A stretch of DNA of 64,000 nucleotides from positions 201,859,112-201,923,111 of the forward strand of contig OX465281.1 of assembly GCA_949987705.1 (NCBI GenBank). Reading direction: 5' to 3'. This DNA is from Thereva unica. Taxonomy: Eukaryota > Arthropoda > Insecta > Diptera > Therevidae. The notes under the pieces were generated by a model, which did not search any database, had not been told where the DNA came from, and saw nothing but the letters and a program-made list of their open reading frames with translations. The stretch's first letter is position 1; the number at the start of each line of letters is the position of its first letter. The translations under genes were made by a program, and so were the position numbers. Positions 1 to 12,420 of this stretch are shown piece after piece.

Positions 1-486
1 CGCTATTTACTCATATCCCAATTCCCTTCCTTTTAACACAGGCATGTCATCAGAGCGAAGCGCTTTTGTATTTTGTTGTTGAAGAAGCGCAATCGAAGCT
101 GGAAAACTGAGGCTCTTGGGAAGCTCCTGGAGCTTTTGTTTTCACCAAAAATAGTATTTCACAATTGACGCAATTATTATTAAAAAACGACAAATTTCCC
201 AACTAAGAGGAATAAAAGATAACTTGAGGAAAACAAAGCAAAAAATGGGAGCATAGAGTACGTGCTTCCAAAGAGCTTCCATAACATATGAATTGGAAGG
301 GCTGCATTGTTGCTTCTTTTGGCAGCGCTTGTTAAATTTCCCGCTGGGAATGGTAAGTAAGAATTAGTGGGGAATTTGGATATCTCTCTCGTGGTGGGTA
401 GAACGATGCGTTTCCATTTCAAATTGTTATCCCTCTCTCCCAATTCCTTTCGTTTTTGGCCAGTGCAGTGTTTAGAAATAAAATCT

Positions 487-575
487 TCGGCTTGTTTGGC
501 CGAAGCCGAATGTGCGGCCGAAGGTGTGTTTTTGGCCGAAGTTGACCGAAGCCGAAGCCGAACCTTCGGTCGGAC
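487..575. repeat. GCCGAAG-rich short repeat cluster
   Basis: At least six close copies of GCCGAA or its complement lie here, including the palindrome-like CCGAACCTTCGG near 560. The stretch is more GC-rich than its surroundings. Imperfect GTGTTT and GGACAC ends suggest the remains of a small inverted-repeat element, but no target duplication was found. Confidence 0.45.
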
Positions 576-683
576 ACTATAATATAACCCATTACAAGAG
601 AAGGCAGATGGTAAGGTGAAATCCAGAATTAGAACCAAACAAGTGAGAAATTGCCTGATGACTCACTCGTTTTCGTATTTTTG

Positions 684-928
684 TTATAAGCCCTATTGGA
701 CTTGTAAGTTTACAGAAGTACTGAAAAGAGCACTTACTAGTAAGGGGTAGGCCTTACCATACCCCTTGCAGATGAGCAGCTTTGTAAGTAAAAAAGTAAG
801 GCCTTACCTCCTATAACGTCGTGTGTAAAAATAAGCACTTCTATAATGGGTATGGTAAGGCCTACCCATTACTAGTAAGTGCTTATTTCAGTAATTCTGT
901 AAGCTTTCAGGTCCTACTGGGCATAGCC
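684..928. mobile_element. Palindromic MITE, about 245 bp
   Basis: The two halves are imperfect inverted copies. GCACTTACTAGTAA and GGTAGGCCTTACCATACCCC on the left reappear inverted on the right around 850-890. The pairing extends outwards to CCTATTGGAC (left) and GTCCTACTGG (right). The inverted arms are about 75 bp each. No protein is encoded, so this is a non-autonomous DNA element. The superfamily and target duplication could not be fixed. Confidence 0.75.
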
Positions 929-2949
929 TTTCATTTATTGCTCTAAAGCCAATGATAGTAGGCTACATTCTTTGCGCGAGCATAAATCCTACCCTGAGGT
1001 GACAGCTGTAATACACATTAACCTCAGATTTTCGCAAGACAATTCCCTGTCCTTCGCATCTCCTGAATTGCGGTAATGTTACCTTTATATTTTGACAGGG
1101 TATCAGCTAGATGTTATATTGTTCGAGCTCTGTACAGACACTATACCTCAAAATTCACTAGAAATAATTTTCGAAAGTAGGAGGAGACAAGTTCCTAAAT
1201 GAGTGAAAGGATAAAGTAGTTTCTACATTTTTTTCTAAACTCGGACAATTATTGACAGACCAAGAAAAAAATCATTTTCCAATTCCATTACTAAAATTAA
1301 ATCCAAGATCTGATATATCACTTTTAAGATAACAAAAAAAAATATATAAATGTATGTATATATTCTTGAAGCACTAGAGCCCAATTTTTGCTTTTTTCCC
1401 TAGTAAAATTTATGTCTAGCTATAGACAGAGTCAATCTGATGATACTACAGAAGCCTCCGTCCTTGATTTCCGTCAAAATCAATAAAATCTTAAAATTCT
1501 GGTAAACTCTTCTGATGAGAAGTTCCTCGCTAAGGAATCGATGGAACCAATTCGAGTGAAAGGTGATACGTTTCACGGAGGCCAGATTTTCTTGAGAGAC
1601 TGTTTCCCAATAAAGAAAAGCAATCACACAAAAAACTCAATTTTCTGAAAATAGCAAAAGTAATTGAAAACGGGAAGACGATTGCAATTCAAATAATTTT
1701 CTTAATTTTTTGTTGGGGGTAACTAGATGCCATTAGTGGGACGAATAGCTTTAAAGGACTCGTCCTATTGTGCCACTTGGGTCTGCTAGGCTACCGAAAT
1801 GAAATCGTGCAAAAGTAATAAACGTCCTTCGGCCTATGCTTATTTTTATATATGATTTCCTTTATGTTGCGTCCCCTTAAACGAACCTGAACAATATCTT
1901 ATCCCGACATTTTTATGGTAACTTTAATGGGCACAGCTTACACATCTTGAAATGGCTTTTCTTCGGGGCCTCCCCAGTCCTTGTCCACATACGTATTGGA
2001 TACCCATCTGTTGTTGATTTATCCAACCGTAAAAAAATCATTGAAGCATTTCACGTTTAAAACGAAGGAAACAAGGACCTTTATGGTCTTCGTTTTAATT
2101 GAAATCCACCGAACTTAAAACTTCCTGAATATTTCACCACACTTTCAGAAAGTTTTTGAGAAAAGCACCAAGTCTTCTTTCGTTCCTGCTACGGTCTCCT
2201 TTAAATCCAGTAATGCGAATACTGAAGGAGGAACTTGAGAGCCCTGGAATTTATGTCTAAGGATACTCTGAAGGCAGCACATCACAAGTTTTACATGTTC
2301 ACAAATAAATGCGGCTTATCTGTGCGTAGGTATGTCATATAACTAGGAGTTGAAGTTCATGCTGCTGCATACGCCAAAAGGCATGCAGATGTTCATGTTG
2401 TATGCATCCGCAGTTTGCTCTATGGAAAGTGTTTTGAAAGCATCAACTTTAGGCATATGCCGAGCTGCATATGTAAATATGCTTTTGTTGCACGTACAGC
2501 ACATAAGTTGTGAAATTCCAATTAAAACATTATTAAATGTGCTCCATCGGTTTCGCACATTGAAACTTTGTCCTTGAATTTGTAAGTGTGGTTAGGCTGT
2601 GGTCTGTTGATGATATGTACAAGAATTACTATGTAAAATTTGTGTTTTCACTCAAGACTAAATGTCAAGAGCATGTAATTCCAGAAAGTGGCACATCCTT
2701 GGTAGAAAACCTGCATCCTTCGTATACAAACTAAAAAGTTTTCGAAATATCAAAGTGTGCCATACTTGTTTAGGCAAAATTCAAGGCATTTTTGAAGTTT
2801 TCCTTCTAGTCCGGGGTAGTTATAACGAATGGAGCAAATGAGGGGTGCTATTCATTGAACATAAAATTTTCGTGTAAATATTACTTCGACAGGAGTCCTA
2901 ACTTTTGAACATATTTAGAGAATGACTTTGATGAGGTTTTCTTTAATAA
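929..2949. other. No recognisable gene or element
   Basis: This AT-rich stretch holds only short open frames with no family resemblance. The overlapping frames on both strands near 2343-2577 look like chance openings. I see no splice-site chain, RNA gene or repeat ends. Confidence 0.5.
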
Positions 2950-3230
2950 TGCGAAATTTTCAAGCTGACTCAGTTCTAAGGAACTGGATTGAGAGCTTTC
3001 TTTCTAGCCGTTCAATCAAGGTAGTATTGGATGGCATCGAATCTAACCCTCATTAGATCTCGGCTGGCGTTCCCCAAGGCTCGATTCTCCCACCTGCCCT
3101 CTTTCTTATATTTCTTAATGATCTGCTCTCAATCCCCTCCAACCCACTTTACAGTTTCGGCGACGACGGTACTCTGCGTTACTCCTACACCATCGATAAG
3201 ATAAGACAAGCACGTGCCAGACCTTGTCTC
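2950..3230 (+). pseudogene. LINE reverse transcriptase fragment, segment 1 of 3
   Basis: Translation on the plus strand gives the reverse-transcriptase signature SAGVPQGSILPPALF followed by FLNDLL and a degraded catalytic box, where FADD has become FGDD. There is an in-frame stop just before SAGVPQGS. The copy is 5'-truncated, since only the palm region is present. The same LINE resumes at 6123 and again at 12843, after a piggyBac and a Gypsy element that landed inside it. A second copy of the family lies at 36568-37579. Confidence 0.8.
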
Positions 3231-3234
3231 TTAA

Positions 3235-6118
3235 CACTAGGACGACTAAACTTTTTCCCTACCTAGAACGACGGAAGGCAGTCATTTTGATTGCTAATAA
3301 GAAATTTGTCTTTTTTTCATAAAAAAGCTTGGTTACCATTGAAAAATGTTAAATACGATTAAATTACAGTATAATAAACAATAATTTGTTATATTTTGAA
3401 CATTGTTTATTTAGATAATGAATAAATATCAAAATATAGGACCAATATACATTCTAGAAATCATAATAGTAAGTTCAAAATGAAAAATAAACTATAATTT
3501 TCGTTTTTATCATAGTTATATAAAATAGTAATACTAATTATAATAAATAGTAATACTGATCTGAACTTAAGTAACTAAATAGACGAACAGGGGAGTTAGT
3601 TGTCGCAGTCTGTGCTTTGGTCGCAGTTCACACAAACGAACTTCTTGATAACTGCCGATGCACAACTTCCGCAAACATACTTCTTACAAGTATCGCAAAT
3701 TTCGGACGTTTTGTTGTTATTATATTTTCGAATTTGACATTGTTTACGAACTTTGCTTTTTGATTTTTGAGCCTTTTCTTTTCGTTGTTTCTTCTGATTC
3801 ATCAACCCTTCGCGAAGTTCCTCAGCGAGTTTCAGAAGAAAACGACGACGAGAAATCTTTTCACCAGTGCACTCAGTGTACAAGACCCATGCATTAAACC
3901 TGCCAAATCAAGTAAGTTGTAAAACATTTGAACGGGCCATCGTCGAGAGGCACTTTTGGTTGACATTGATCTGGCCATTTGATCAGCAACGTCTACTCCG
4001 AATTTCGTCTCGTTATAATAAGTTACCGATTCTGGGAGTTTCTTTTTGGTGTCTGAAATGTTTACAGAAGGATGAACTGAACTCAAAATAAGAACATTTT
4101 TCTGAACTTTTCCTTGGTAAACCGTTAATGTGAAGTCATCGCTTTTCAGTACATGCGTCTCGTAAAGAGGATAACGCGCATCTTTAACTTCGTCGGGTAC
4201 TTCCTTCCTCAAACGATTCATTGTTCCTACAATACTTGTGCTTCGTTCCTTCAACTTTACAGCCAGACTGACTGATGTGAAAAAGTTGTCTGCAGTGATA
4301 TTTCGTCCTTTTCCAAGGATGTGGTCGGCCAGGCGGAGGACAACATTTTCGGATACGCTTTGATCAGTTGGACGAGTCAAGTCTTTCCCCAAATATGGGA
4401 ACGCGTTCAGAATGAACTTTGAGTTTACACAAACTAGTAGCCATAACTTAATCCCGAATTTGTCAGACTTGTTCGCCATGTATTGAGTAAATGGGCATCG
4501 AGCTTTTGTAGGAAAGAGTTGCTCGTTCACTGTAACATCTGCACCAGGAATATAACAGGCCTTACAATTGTCGATGAATTCATTCCAAACATCAGAAAAT
4601 AAAGCAAACTTATCAGTTTCTATGCGACGTGATCTCGTAGACAATAAATCAAAACGTAAGAACCGCAAAATTTCTTTGAATCTATCGCGACTCATTGTAT
4701 CATTGAAAAATTGAATTGACCAAGTGTCCGACCACAACATTTCCATTGGGATGTTCTTCGCTCCGCAGGCGCCTCGCACATATGAAATCGCAATGAAAGC
4801 GTCCAGTTCTTCCAAAGAAACTGTCCATTTAGCGTCGCCAAGAACTTGGCGTGCTTTAGTTTCAGTACATAATTTGATGTGACGAAGCATGTGTTCCGAA
4901 ACGAGAAGACGAAAAGCGCTTATAGCACTACCATCAAGAACATGTCGCTTCGCATAAGGAGAAGGACCTGGCTTATCGCGTAGAATGTTTTGGTTAGTTC
5001 TTCTTCCAGAAACGTTTTCACTTAGCGCCACAACCGTCCACGTCCTTCCGCATTTCTCTACTGTATCACCGACTGGCGGAATACTGCGATAATATTTGTC
5101 TTTGCCTTTTCGGGTTCGATTTCGTCCAGGCAAGCGCTCATTCGGTGGCTCTCGTTCTGCACTTTCGGCGGCAGGGCTTGATACTCTTCCTCGTCCTCGT
5201 CCACGAACTCGACCTCGCCCACGACCACGTAGTTCTCCGTCAGTTTGCGATTCTGAAGCTGCAATGTTCGTTCAACAGACGTAAGTACAAAAAATACTCG
5301 TCACGTAATGTATTCAATATTATTTATTATTTATAATAATCAAATTTTTACTATAGTTTTATTATTGAACGAAAAATTACCTGCACTCGAATCATCGTCT
5401 GATGAGGATTCGTCGTCAGGTTCACTGTTTTCAGAGGAATCAGAATCCAGGTAGATTTCCTCGTCACTCTCTATTTCAAAGTTTTCATCCTCAGAAACAT
5501 CTTCAGGTATGTTTTGCAAATGACGCAAAACTATTCTAGGACTGCGACGTGCCATGGTTAGAACAACAATACAGTCTTAGATGTGAAAACAAACTGAGCG
5601 TGAAACTTGAGTCGCAGCGCACAACGAGTCTGAACTTGCATGCGCGCGACGCCTAGAATTTCCATAAAAAATAACAAACCAACGCGGTATATTCAAAAAA
5701 TACTTTGAAAAGCACTTCAATCTATGTTTGTTTGTTTGTTTATTTGTTTCTGCCCTTTTAACTCAAACAACACGCAATAGAATTACAATTGAACCACACA
5801 GGGTGGTTCTTTGGGATCCCAGAAATGTCGTAGGCTGCATTAAATTTTGATTTAATCGATTTTTCCCGATAAAAAATCATTTTGTGAGCCTTTTAGTTGA
5901 GCAGTCAAAATGACTGCCCTTCGTCGTTCTAGTAGGTAACAAATTATCTCGCCACCAAATTGAAAAAAAGAAATAAAATAAAAACGAATCAGGAATCGTT
6001 TATTAGTACAAAAAAAATAAAAGTCATAAAATTTCAAAAGAATCGATCGAAAAATGAATGAACAGAGCGATTTTGAAATTTCAAAAACGCTCAAATGACT
6101 GCCTCCGTCGTTCTAGTG
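3235..6118 (-). mobile_element. piggyBac-family DNA transposon, decayed
   Basis: The element is flanked by TTAA at 3231-3234 and 6119-6122, the piggyBac target duplication. Its ends are inverted: CACTAGGACGAC on the left and the complement of CACTAGAACGAC on the right. Each end also has an internal repeat of the form CTAGAACGACGGAGGCAGTCA (left about 3263-3287, right about 5905-5932). It carries a transposase gene on the minus strand. It sits in a LINE whose reading resumes directly after the right TTAA, which confirms both boundaries. Confidence 0.93.
3596..5555 (-). pseudogene. piggyBac transposase, spliced, frameshifted and catalytically damaged
   Basis: The gene starts at 5555 with an acidic N-terminus. 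A canonical intron follows (donor GCAG/GTAATTTT at 5381/5380, acceptor TTGCAG at about 5259), giving an in-frame join into an arginine-glycine stretch (RGRGRGRVRGRGRGRV) and then the DDE domain. The second and third catalytic aspartates are seen in NITADNFFTS and GVDVADQMAR. The first is lost: LLVCVNSK has Cys, codon 4429-4431, where the sister copy at 62 kb has LAVDVQSK. A frameshift near 3890 separates the body from a C-terminal cysteine-rich domain (CDTCKKYVCGSC, then CVNC) that ends at 3596. In the family this domain binds the transposon ends. The enzyme should be inactive. Confidence 0.9.
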
Positions 6119-6122
6119 TTAA

Positions 6123-6683
6123 ACCGTGAACTCATGTCCAATTCTGTTGACAGGGACATTGGGAGGTTGGGGCCTCAAGAATCGTGTCGAATTCAACGCA
6201 ACTACAACAAAGTACTGTCTTATCTCGACAAAAACCTGAACCGCCCGTCCCTCTATCTCAGTGCACAAAAAGAATGTAATGGCTGACCCATCTCTTAACA
6301 TCCTAGGCGTAGCCTTATCTTCAGATCTGCGATGGAATAATCAAACATTTCAAATCGCCAAACAAGCTTACCAATGCCTGAGATTCCTCAAGGGATGCAA
6401 GTTCCTCTTTCAGCCAACTGCACTGGCTATAATATACTAGACCTACATTCGGTCCCGCATTGAATACAACTGACATATCTGGGCGCGCGCCCCAAAACCC
6501 ACTTTGGCCTGGCTAGGCAAAGTGCAACGCCGCGACATCAAACTCATTGGCCCTTTGCTCTTCCATCGAATCTTTAAGCCACCGTAGGAATGTAGCAGCC
6601 CTTAGCAAATTTTACCGATATTACCATAGCGACTGTTCCACTGAAATTAGAAACCTCCTGCCTACACAACTGCCTTCCACAGT
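6123..6683 (+). pseudogene. LINE fragment, segment 2 of 3
   Basis: The reading continues the LINE that was broken at 3230, covering the region downstream of the reverse-transcriptase palm. Frames such as NSVDRDIGRLG and LNRPSLYLS match the second copy near 36600. Several stops and frameshifts are present. It is cut at 6683 by the Gypsy LTR. CAGT at 6680-6683 is the target duplication shared with 12839-12842. Confidence 0.75.
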
Positions 6684-7101
6684 TGTAGTTTTTAATGCTT
6701 CATTGTTTAATAAGGAAAACACGTTTTTGTTTCGGATTTTTATTCTTATTTTTATAGCACTAAAACTACTATTTTACACAATGTTTTTTTATTAAAATTA
6801 TTGTTTTAACTACTATTTGTTATTATATATATACATATATTATATTTTATATTATTGAAACGATTTAATAGTATTCGCGTTGTCGATCACGTTGTCACTC
6901 CGAGAGCTTTCGGCCAAAAGTGATAAAAACGGAGATGCCGGAAATTGGCTATCTCGATATAGACGGAACAGAACACCGCAAGATCACTGAACTTTGCGTT
7001 CGGCGATCGATGGAGTGTTCCGACTGATCGTTTTGATCGTGTCGGGGTTGCCGTATGACATTGCGTAAAGTTTGGTAATTAAACTTTACGCGGTCACTAC
7101 A
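6684..7101 (-). repeat. 3' LTR of the Gypsy element
   Basis: The plus strand reads TGTAGTTTTT at the start and TCACTACA at the end. It matches 12421-12838 throughout by eye. It is bordered at 7102-7113 by the complement of the polypurine tract. Confidence 0.95.
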
Positions 7102-7122
7102 TACTCCCCCCCCAGCGTAGCG

Positions 7123-10100
7123 TTAACGGAATGTTACCGCTTTAGACGGCTTAGCTTCGTTGTCGCGGTCACAACCGAAGGCTGGCTTTAGCCTGTCAAT
7201 GGATATTGACTTGGTTGTGCCGTTCAATTTGACGACGAAGTGTTTTCGTAATCGTTTGATTACTTCATATGGGCCCTCGTATGGAGGTTCGAAAGGTTTT
7301 CGAACTCTGTCGACACGTATGAAAACGTAGTCGGCGTTCTCCAGGGCTTCTGGCACATAGACATCCTTTTGGACGGGTTGCCGAGGATGTATTGCCTTAA
7401 TGTTCTGCATATGAGAACGAAGGCGAGAGAGGAATTCTGATTCTTCAATTGGATTTTCATCGGTTGTGATAGAAATCGAATTGGGAAGTCTCAGATTCTG
7501 ACCATATACGAGCTCGGCTGGTGAGCATTGTAAGTCGGTCTTAATTGCCGTGCGTATGCCTAACATTACAAAGGGCAAGTCTTCACTCCAATGAGTAGTG
7601 TTGTCCCTTGCCATTAAGGCTGCTTTTAGTTGCCTGTGGAACCGTTCAACCATCCCGTTTGCTTGCGGGTGGTAGGCGGTAGTCCGAATTCGATGAGTGC
7701 CGAGTAATTTGGCAACTTCATTGAACAGTTTCGATTCGAACTGCGTACCTTGATCGGTTGTGATCTCAAGTGGTACGCCGAATCGTGGGACAAATTCAGT
7801 GACGAACTTTCTTGCCACTGTTGAAGCTGAGATATCCCGAATTGGGTATGCCTCAGGCCATCGCGTGAATCTATCGACTATCGTTAAGATATAAGAGTAT
7901 CCACGAGATGGGGGTAGGGGTCCCACTATATCCATATGGATATGGTCAAATCTATTATTTGGAAGTTTGAAAGCTTCCAATGGAGATTTGGTATGCCTTG
8001 AAACTTTGGACTTTTGGCAACCTAGGCACGATCGAGACCACTCATTGCAGTCTTTATTGATCGATGGCCAGAAGTATTTCTTGGTAACGGCTCGTCTTGT
8101 AGCTCGGATACCAGGATGAGAGAGACTATGTTCGGAGTTGAACGCTAGTCTACGTAAGGAAATGGGTATGTAAGGCCTAGGAATGCCTATACTAGTTTCA
8201 CACCACACCTGATGGGCGGTAAATGGTATTGGTGTGAGGACTAGTTTTACCCGTGAACCGTTGCTGGGGTGCTCTTGTAGAGACTTCAACTCTGTGTCAC
8301 CTTGTTGAGCTTGAGCCAGTGTAGGCAGGTCGAAGGTGACCGAGTCGACGTTGTCGGTTGCTAGTGAGCGCGACAAGTAGTCGGCGACAACGTTTTGTTT
8401 ACCAGACACATTTCTGATGTCTGTGGTAAACTGAGATATTAGACCCAAATGTCTGGTCTGACGAGGGGATCGTTCGGTCTTTGTGTGAAGGGCGCGAACC
8501 AGTGGTTTGTGATCAGTATAGACCACGAAATTGCGTCCTTCAACGAAGTAACGGAAGTGTTTGATCGCTGCATAGATTGCAAGAAGTTCGCGATCGAATG
8601 CAGAGTACTTCCGTTCTGTTGGTGACAGCTTTTTGGAATAAAAAGCTAGAGGTTGCCACCGATGACCGTTGAATTGTTCCAAAACGCCTCCGATTGCATA
8701 ATCAGAGGCGTCAGTCGTAAGACTGTATTTTGCATCCTCGATTGGATGGTTCAGCAGAGTTGCTTCAGCCATCGAGGTTTTCACCTTGAGGAATGCCGCC
8801 TGACATTCTGCTGGCCAGTCAAAAACTTTATTGGCACGTGAGCGGTTGAGAAGGTGTCTCAAATGCTCGTTTATAGGCACCAACTGTTCAGCCAATTTTG
8901 GGATAAATCGGTGATAGAAATTCACCATTCCCAAGAACTTCTGGATCGATTTGACAGAAGTTGGAGGTGCGAGATCAACGATAGCCTGAACCCGATCGGG
9001 GGATGGAAGTATTCCATCCTTTGTGATGCGGTGGCTTAGAAACTTAATCTCTGTTGCACCAAAAACGCATTTCTCTAGCTTGATGGTTAAACCGAAGCTA
9101 TCGAGGCGTTTAAAGAGCTCTTCGAGGTGAACGATATGTTCATCCTCGGTTTTACTGGCGATAAGTATATCGTCCAAGTATACATAAACGAAGTCGAGAT
9201 CTCTCGTAACTTCATTTATGAACCTTTGAAAGGTTTGTGCTGCATTCCGTAAGCCGAATGGCATACGTGTAAACTCATATAGGCCGAATGGCGTAATGAG
9301 TGCAGTCTTATGCACGTCTTCTGGGGCGATTGGTATATGATGGTATGCACGTACCAAATCAACCTTTGAAAATATTGTGCAGCCGTGAAGATTCACGGAG
9401 AAATTCTGTATATGCGGGATCGGATATCTATCCGGCACAGTGACAGCATTAAGGCGACGGTAGTCGCCACATGGCCTCCAATCATGAGAGTCCCGTTTAG
9501 GAACCAGATGAAGCGGAGATGCTGCGGGGGACGACGAAGGTCGACAAATCCCCAATTGGACCATATGGTCGAATTCTAATTTTGCCACCTTCAGTTTCTC
9601 CGGATGGAGTCGCCGAGCGGTGACAAAAGGTAATTGCCCTTTGGTTACAATGTGGTGTTGCACATTGTGTTTAACCGGAAGGTTAAAATTGGGCGGTTTT
9701 GTTAACGAAGCGTACTTCGTTAATAGCTCTTTGTATATGCCAATAACTCGGCATGGAAATGTTTCGGGGTTGTAGTCGACGGTAGCGCACACGTTAATGC
9801 GAAACTTCGTGCGCTTGTCGACTAAATGCCGATATTCAAAATCGACGGACAATTTGAACTTCGTTAAGAAGTCCGCCCCGAGAATGGCTTTAGTGGTGTC
9901 GGCTATAATGAAGTTGTAAACATATCGTCGGCGTAAGCCGAGTTCAAGTTCGAGTAACTTCGTGCCGAAAGTTCGGATCAGTGATCCGTTGGCCGCGTAC
10001 AGAAGGACGTTCGGGCTACCGTTATGGGCCGGGAACGCCTTGGCGGGAACAATTGAAACGTCAGAGCCCGAATCAATCAGAAAGTCCATCCGATTGTTGG

Positions 10101-10149
10101 TGTCTCTGACGAATAAACGATATGAGCGGCCGGTTATATGCTCGCTCAT
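7123..10149 (-). CDS. pol: Gypsy Pol polyprotein (protease, RT, RNase H, integrase)
   Basis: This intact 1008-residue frame makes the enzymes that copy and integrate the element. Domains in order: aspartic protease with DSG at 26-28; reverse transcriptase with D264 in [10 protein letters not shown] and the YLDD box at 324-327; RNase H with D480, E521 and D590; integrase with an HHCC finger (H674, H678, C708, C711) and catalytic D740, D799 and E835; and a GPY/F-like module near the C-terminus. There is no chromodomain. The ATG at 10149 lies 18 nt past the gag stop in the -1 frame, and the frame is open back to the frameshift site, so Pol is probably made as Gag-Pol. Every catalytic residue I looked for is present. 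Confidence 0.95.
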   Translation of the reverse strand: MSEHITGRSYRLFVRDTNNRMDFLIDSGSDVSIVPAKAFPAHNGSPNVLLYAANGSLIRTFGTKLLELELGLRRRYVYNFIIADTTKAILGADFLTKFKLSVDFEYRHLVDKRTKFRINVCATVDYNPETFPCRVIGIYKELLTKYASLTKPPNFNLPVKHNVQHHIVTKGQLPFVTARRLHPEKLKVAKLEFDHMVQLGICRPSSSPAASPLHLVPKRDSHDWRPCGDYRRLNAVTVPDRYPIPHIQNFSVNLHGCTIFSKVDLVRAYHHIPIAPEDVHKTALITPFGLYEFTRMPFGLRNAAQTFQRFINEVTRDLDFVYVYLDDILIASKTEDEHIVHLEELFKRLDSFGLTIKLEKCVFGATEIKFLSHRITKDGILPSPDRVQAIVDLAPPTSVKSIQKFLGMVNFYHRFIPKLAEQLVPINEHLRHLLNRSRANKVFDWPAECQAAFLKVKTSMAEATLLNHPIEDAKYSLTTDASDYAIGGVLEQFNGHRWQPLAFYSKKLSPTERKYSAFDRELLAIYAAIKHFRYFVEGRNFVVYTDHKPLVRALHTKTERSPRQTRHLGLISQFTTDIRNVSGKQNVVADYLSRSLATDNVDSVTFDLPTLAQAQQGDTELKSLQEHPSNGSRVKLVLTPIPFTAHQVWCETSIGIPRPYIPISLRRLAFNSEHSLSHPGIRATRRAVTKKYFWPSINKDCNEWSRSCLGCQKSKVSRHTKSPLEAFKLPNNRFDHIHMDIVGPLPPSRGYSYILTIVDRFTRWPEAYPIRDISASTVARKFVTEFVPRFGVPLEITTDQGTQFESKLFNEVAKLLGTHRIRTTAYHPQANGMVERFHRQLKAALMARDNTTHWSEDLPFVMLGIRTAIKTDLQCSPAELVYGQNLRLPNSISITTDENPIEESEFLSRLRSHMQNIKAIHPRQPVQKDVYVPEALENADYVFIRVDRVRKPFEPPYEGPYEVIKRLRKHFVVKLNGTTKSISIDRLKPAFGCDRDNEAKPSKAVTFR

Positions 10150-10166
10150 GTCGACCCCCTGCCCCT

Positions 10167-11081
10167 TTAGTTTTTTTTAGGGTGGGTGGGTGGTTTCTTC
10201 GCCGACTTGGCGCCACCACTGTTGAAACTGCAGGGGGCCTTGCATCTGCGAGCTTCCTTACCGTAACGGTAATGGAAGTAGCAGAGGCTTCCCCGCAGTT
10301 TGTTGGCCCCTTGTGGCCGAGTGGCCGAGGGTTGTCGGGAGCCACCCTGCCGATTGGCAGGTGTTTGGCTTCTCGATTGACGCGGGCTTTTGTTAAGGTT
10401 GTCTAGTCGCGCCGTTAGTTTTCTAATGGCGCTTTCTAGCGACCTTAACGTGGGCTCCGCGTTGGCTGGCGCATTGGCTTGGACGGCGGACGCGTATGAG
10501 GCGCCTCCGTGTGGAAGCACCTCCCATACTTTGTCCGCCGTTGCCGCTAGTCCGGTCAGTGTTTGGTCGGCAGCAGTGGCCAACGTGACTTGGATGGCCT
10601 GTGGAAGCCTCCGCTCCCACAGGTTCCGTATCAGGTCATCGTTGACTGCCGATGACCCGCCAGCTAGTGCCTTCAGAGCCTGGAGAAACTCGGAAGGTTT
10701 CCGGTCTCCAGGCTCTTGCACTGACAGCAACTGCTCGAGACGGCGCTTCTCCGAAGTACCGTACTTCTCGAGCAGATGCGTTTTTATTTCCTCGTATGAG
10801 GAGGTGGCAAAATCTATGGTGCTAAGCCGCATTGCCGTTACCGCCTCTTCGGGCAATGCGGCCATAACATTATAGATCTTTTGTTTTTCCGACCTGCAGC
10901 CCGCCAGTTGAAACATTATTTCCGCCTGGTAGAACCAGGAGGCGGGCTGGTGTACCCAGAACTTCGGGATGTCTAATTTTGATACCGAAGCGGCATCGAC
11001 TCCCGAAGTTCCGGGCTTTGGTCCTTCTACATATCGCGCTTCCATGTGAACGTCTTGCTCTTGACCCTCGGTCCTTGACAT
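10167..11081 (-). CDS. gag: Gypsy Gag with C-H-C-C finger
   Basis: This is the structural protein that forms the cytoplasmic particle. I start it at the ATG at 11081 (MSRTEG); the open frame upstream to 11108 has only a TTG. The N-terminal half carries the capsid-like motifs [15 protein letters not shown] and [16 protein letters not shown] typical of insect Gypsy Gags. The C-terminal third is basic and rich in S, R, P and Q. It ends in a finger, [18 protein letters not shown], with the C-H-C-C spacing of CsRn1 elements. The stop directly follows the slippery site. Length is about 304 residues, normal for the group. Confidence 0.9.
   Translation of the reverse strand: MSRTEGQEQDVHMEARYVEGPKPGTSGVDAASVSKLDIPKFWVHQPASWFYQAEIMFQLAGCRSEKQKIYNVMAALPEEAVTAMRLSTIDFATSSYEEIKTHLLEKYGTSEKRRLEQLLSVQEPGDRKPSEFLQALKALAGGSSAVNDDLIRNLWERRLPQAIQVTLATAADQTLTGLAATADKVWEVLPHGGASYASAVQANAPANAEPTLRSLESAIRKLTARLDNLNKSPRQSRSQTPANRQGGSRQPSATRPQGANKLRGSLCYFHYRYGKEARRCKAPCSFNSGGAKSAKKPPTHPKKN
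10170..10178 (-). promoter_or_regulatory. -1 ribosomal frameshift site between gag and pol
   Basis: The last gag codons read AAA AAA AAC TAA, containing the heptamer A_AAA_AAC, one of the most efficient -1 slippery sequences. A slip here changes to CTA AAG GGG CAG, which runs without a stop into the pol ATG frame. The gag stop is the next codon, which limits read-through in the zero frame. I did not establish a downstream stimulatory structure. Confidence 0.75.
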
Positions 11082-11117
11082 TATTTTGCAAGAAATCAAA
11101 AACACCAAAAAATAAAA

Positions 11118-11640
11118 AGAAAGCGAAAACTTTATGTCTCTAGAATATTAAATGTTTGTACGTGTATATATGTATATATATAAATGTAGGTGTATATATA
11201 CGGTATGTATCTATGTATTAGTAAAAATTTCAAAATGTAAATATTAACTGAGTTAAATATCGCAAATTGTGTGAAGCGAAAGCGAAAACTTTGTATTTTT
11301 CCAAAATAATATAAATGTGTACACGTATCTGTATGTATATGTATATATATATATATGGTATGTATGTATTTATTAGTAAAAATTTCAAAATGTAAATATT
11401 AACTGAGTTAAATATCGCAAATTGTGTGAAGCGAAAGCGAAAACTTTGTATTTTTCCAAAATAATATAAATGTGTGCACGTATCTGTATGTATATGTATA
11501 TATATATATATATGGTATGTATGTATTAGTGGAAATTTCAAAAAAAAAAAATGTAAATATTAATCAAGTTAGATATCGCAAGTTGTGTGAAGCGAAAGCG
11601 ACAGCTTTGGATTTTTTAAAATATATATAAGTAAAGTTTA
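11118..11640. repeat. Tandem repeat in the Gypsy 5' leader, about 157-bp unit
   Basis: Units begin at GCGAAAGCGA at about 11119, 11276, 11431 and 11592, spaced about 155 to 161 bp. Each carries ATATCGCAAATTGTGTGAAG and a TATGTATATG microsatellite. Three full units and a partial one are present. The region is noncoding leader upstream of gag on the minus strand. The open frame of 103 residues inside it is only the repeat read through. Confidence 0.9.
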
Positions 11641-12404
11641 TACTGTAAAATCTGTCAATAGAGCTTAAAGTAATTAATATTGAAAACTATATTTATATTA
11701 AAGAAAAACAAAAGCAATATATTTATATGTGCACTAGGCAACAGAGAAAAAAATCAAAATCACTTAAAAATCTAAAAATCCTTAAAAGAAAAAAAATCTA
11801 ATTGGTTTAATTATCTGCTGTTTTTGGTTTGTTCCGCACTGTTCCCTGTTTGCAGTTGGTATCCAAAATCCAAACGCTTTTGTTTCTTCTTTTGTATAAT
11901 TTGATGTGAACCAAAATCCAATCGATAAAGAAAACTTTTTTTATCTCAGAATAAAAATTTTGTTTACAAACGTTTTTGTATCATTTGTATTTGTTGGGTT
12001 TTAATAATGCGATAAAGAAACTTAAAAAGAAATATTATTAAAATTGCGATCAAATCCAAAAATTATTATTCTCGATAATTTCTACTTTATGCACTGTTTC
12101 TTTTTATTTTTATTTAAATATGTATAAATCGTCACCAATTTTTTATGAGTTTGCTTGTTGAAATTTTTATGCATGTAAATCTAATTTGATTATAATTTTA
12201 CGTCTTTATTAAGTTGTTGTAACTGTATAATTTATTGAAAAATTGTACTTCCCCAATGTTGCGTCCGATAACTTTTTACAGTTTTCTTTGGACGAAAAAA
12301 AATGATGTGTATATTTGGAATCCCTTCACTGATTGCTTTTACACTTTTTCAGATTTTTATTTTAACACGTGGAGTGTGAAAAATGTGGAAATCGCGTGTT
12401 GCGC

Positions 12405-12418
12405 GTTCGAGGTCACCA
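12405..12418 (-). other. Primer binding site of the Gypsy element
   Basis: On the minus strand TGGTGACCTCGAAC starts two bases after the 5' LTR. Its first eleven bases fit the tRNA-Trp complement TGGTGACCCCGA with one difference. The Gypsy LTR at the right edge of the window has the closer match TGGTGACCCCGACC. Confidence 0.7.
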
Positions 12419-12420
12419 AA

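Noticed and set aside
2343..2577. Overlapping 71- and 75-residue frames on opposite strands
   Set aside because: No family resemblance, no splice sites and a symmetrical shadow relationship suggest chance.
5096..5284. Proline-arginine plus-strand frame
   Set aside because: It is the complement of the arginine-glycine stretch of the piggyBac transposase.
10390..10875. 161-residue plus-strand frame
   Set aside because: Antisense shadow of gag, which is itself intact and recognisable.
11230..11541. 103-residue minus-strand frame with internal repeats
   Set aside because: Simply reads through the 157-bp tandem repeat; no coding signature.
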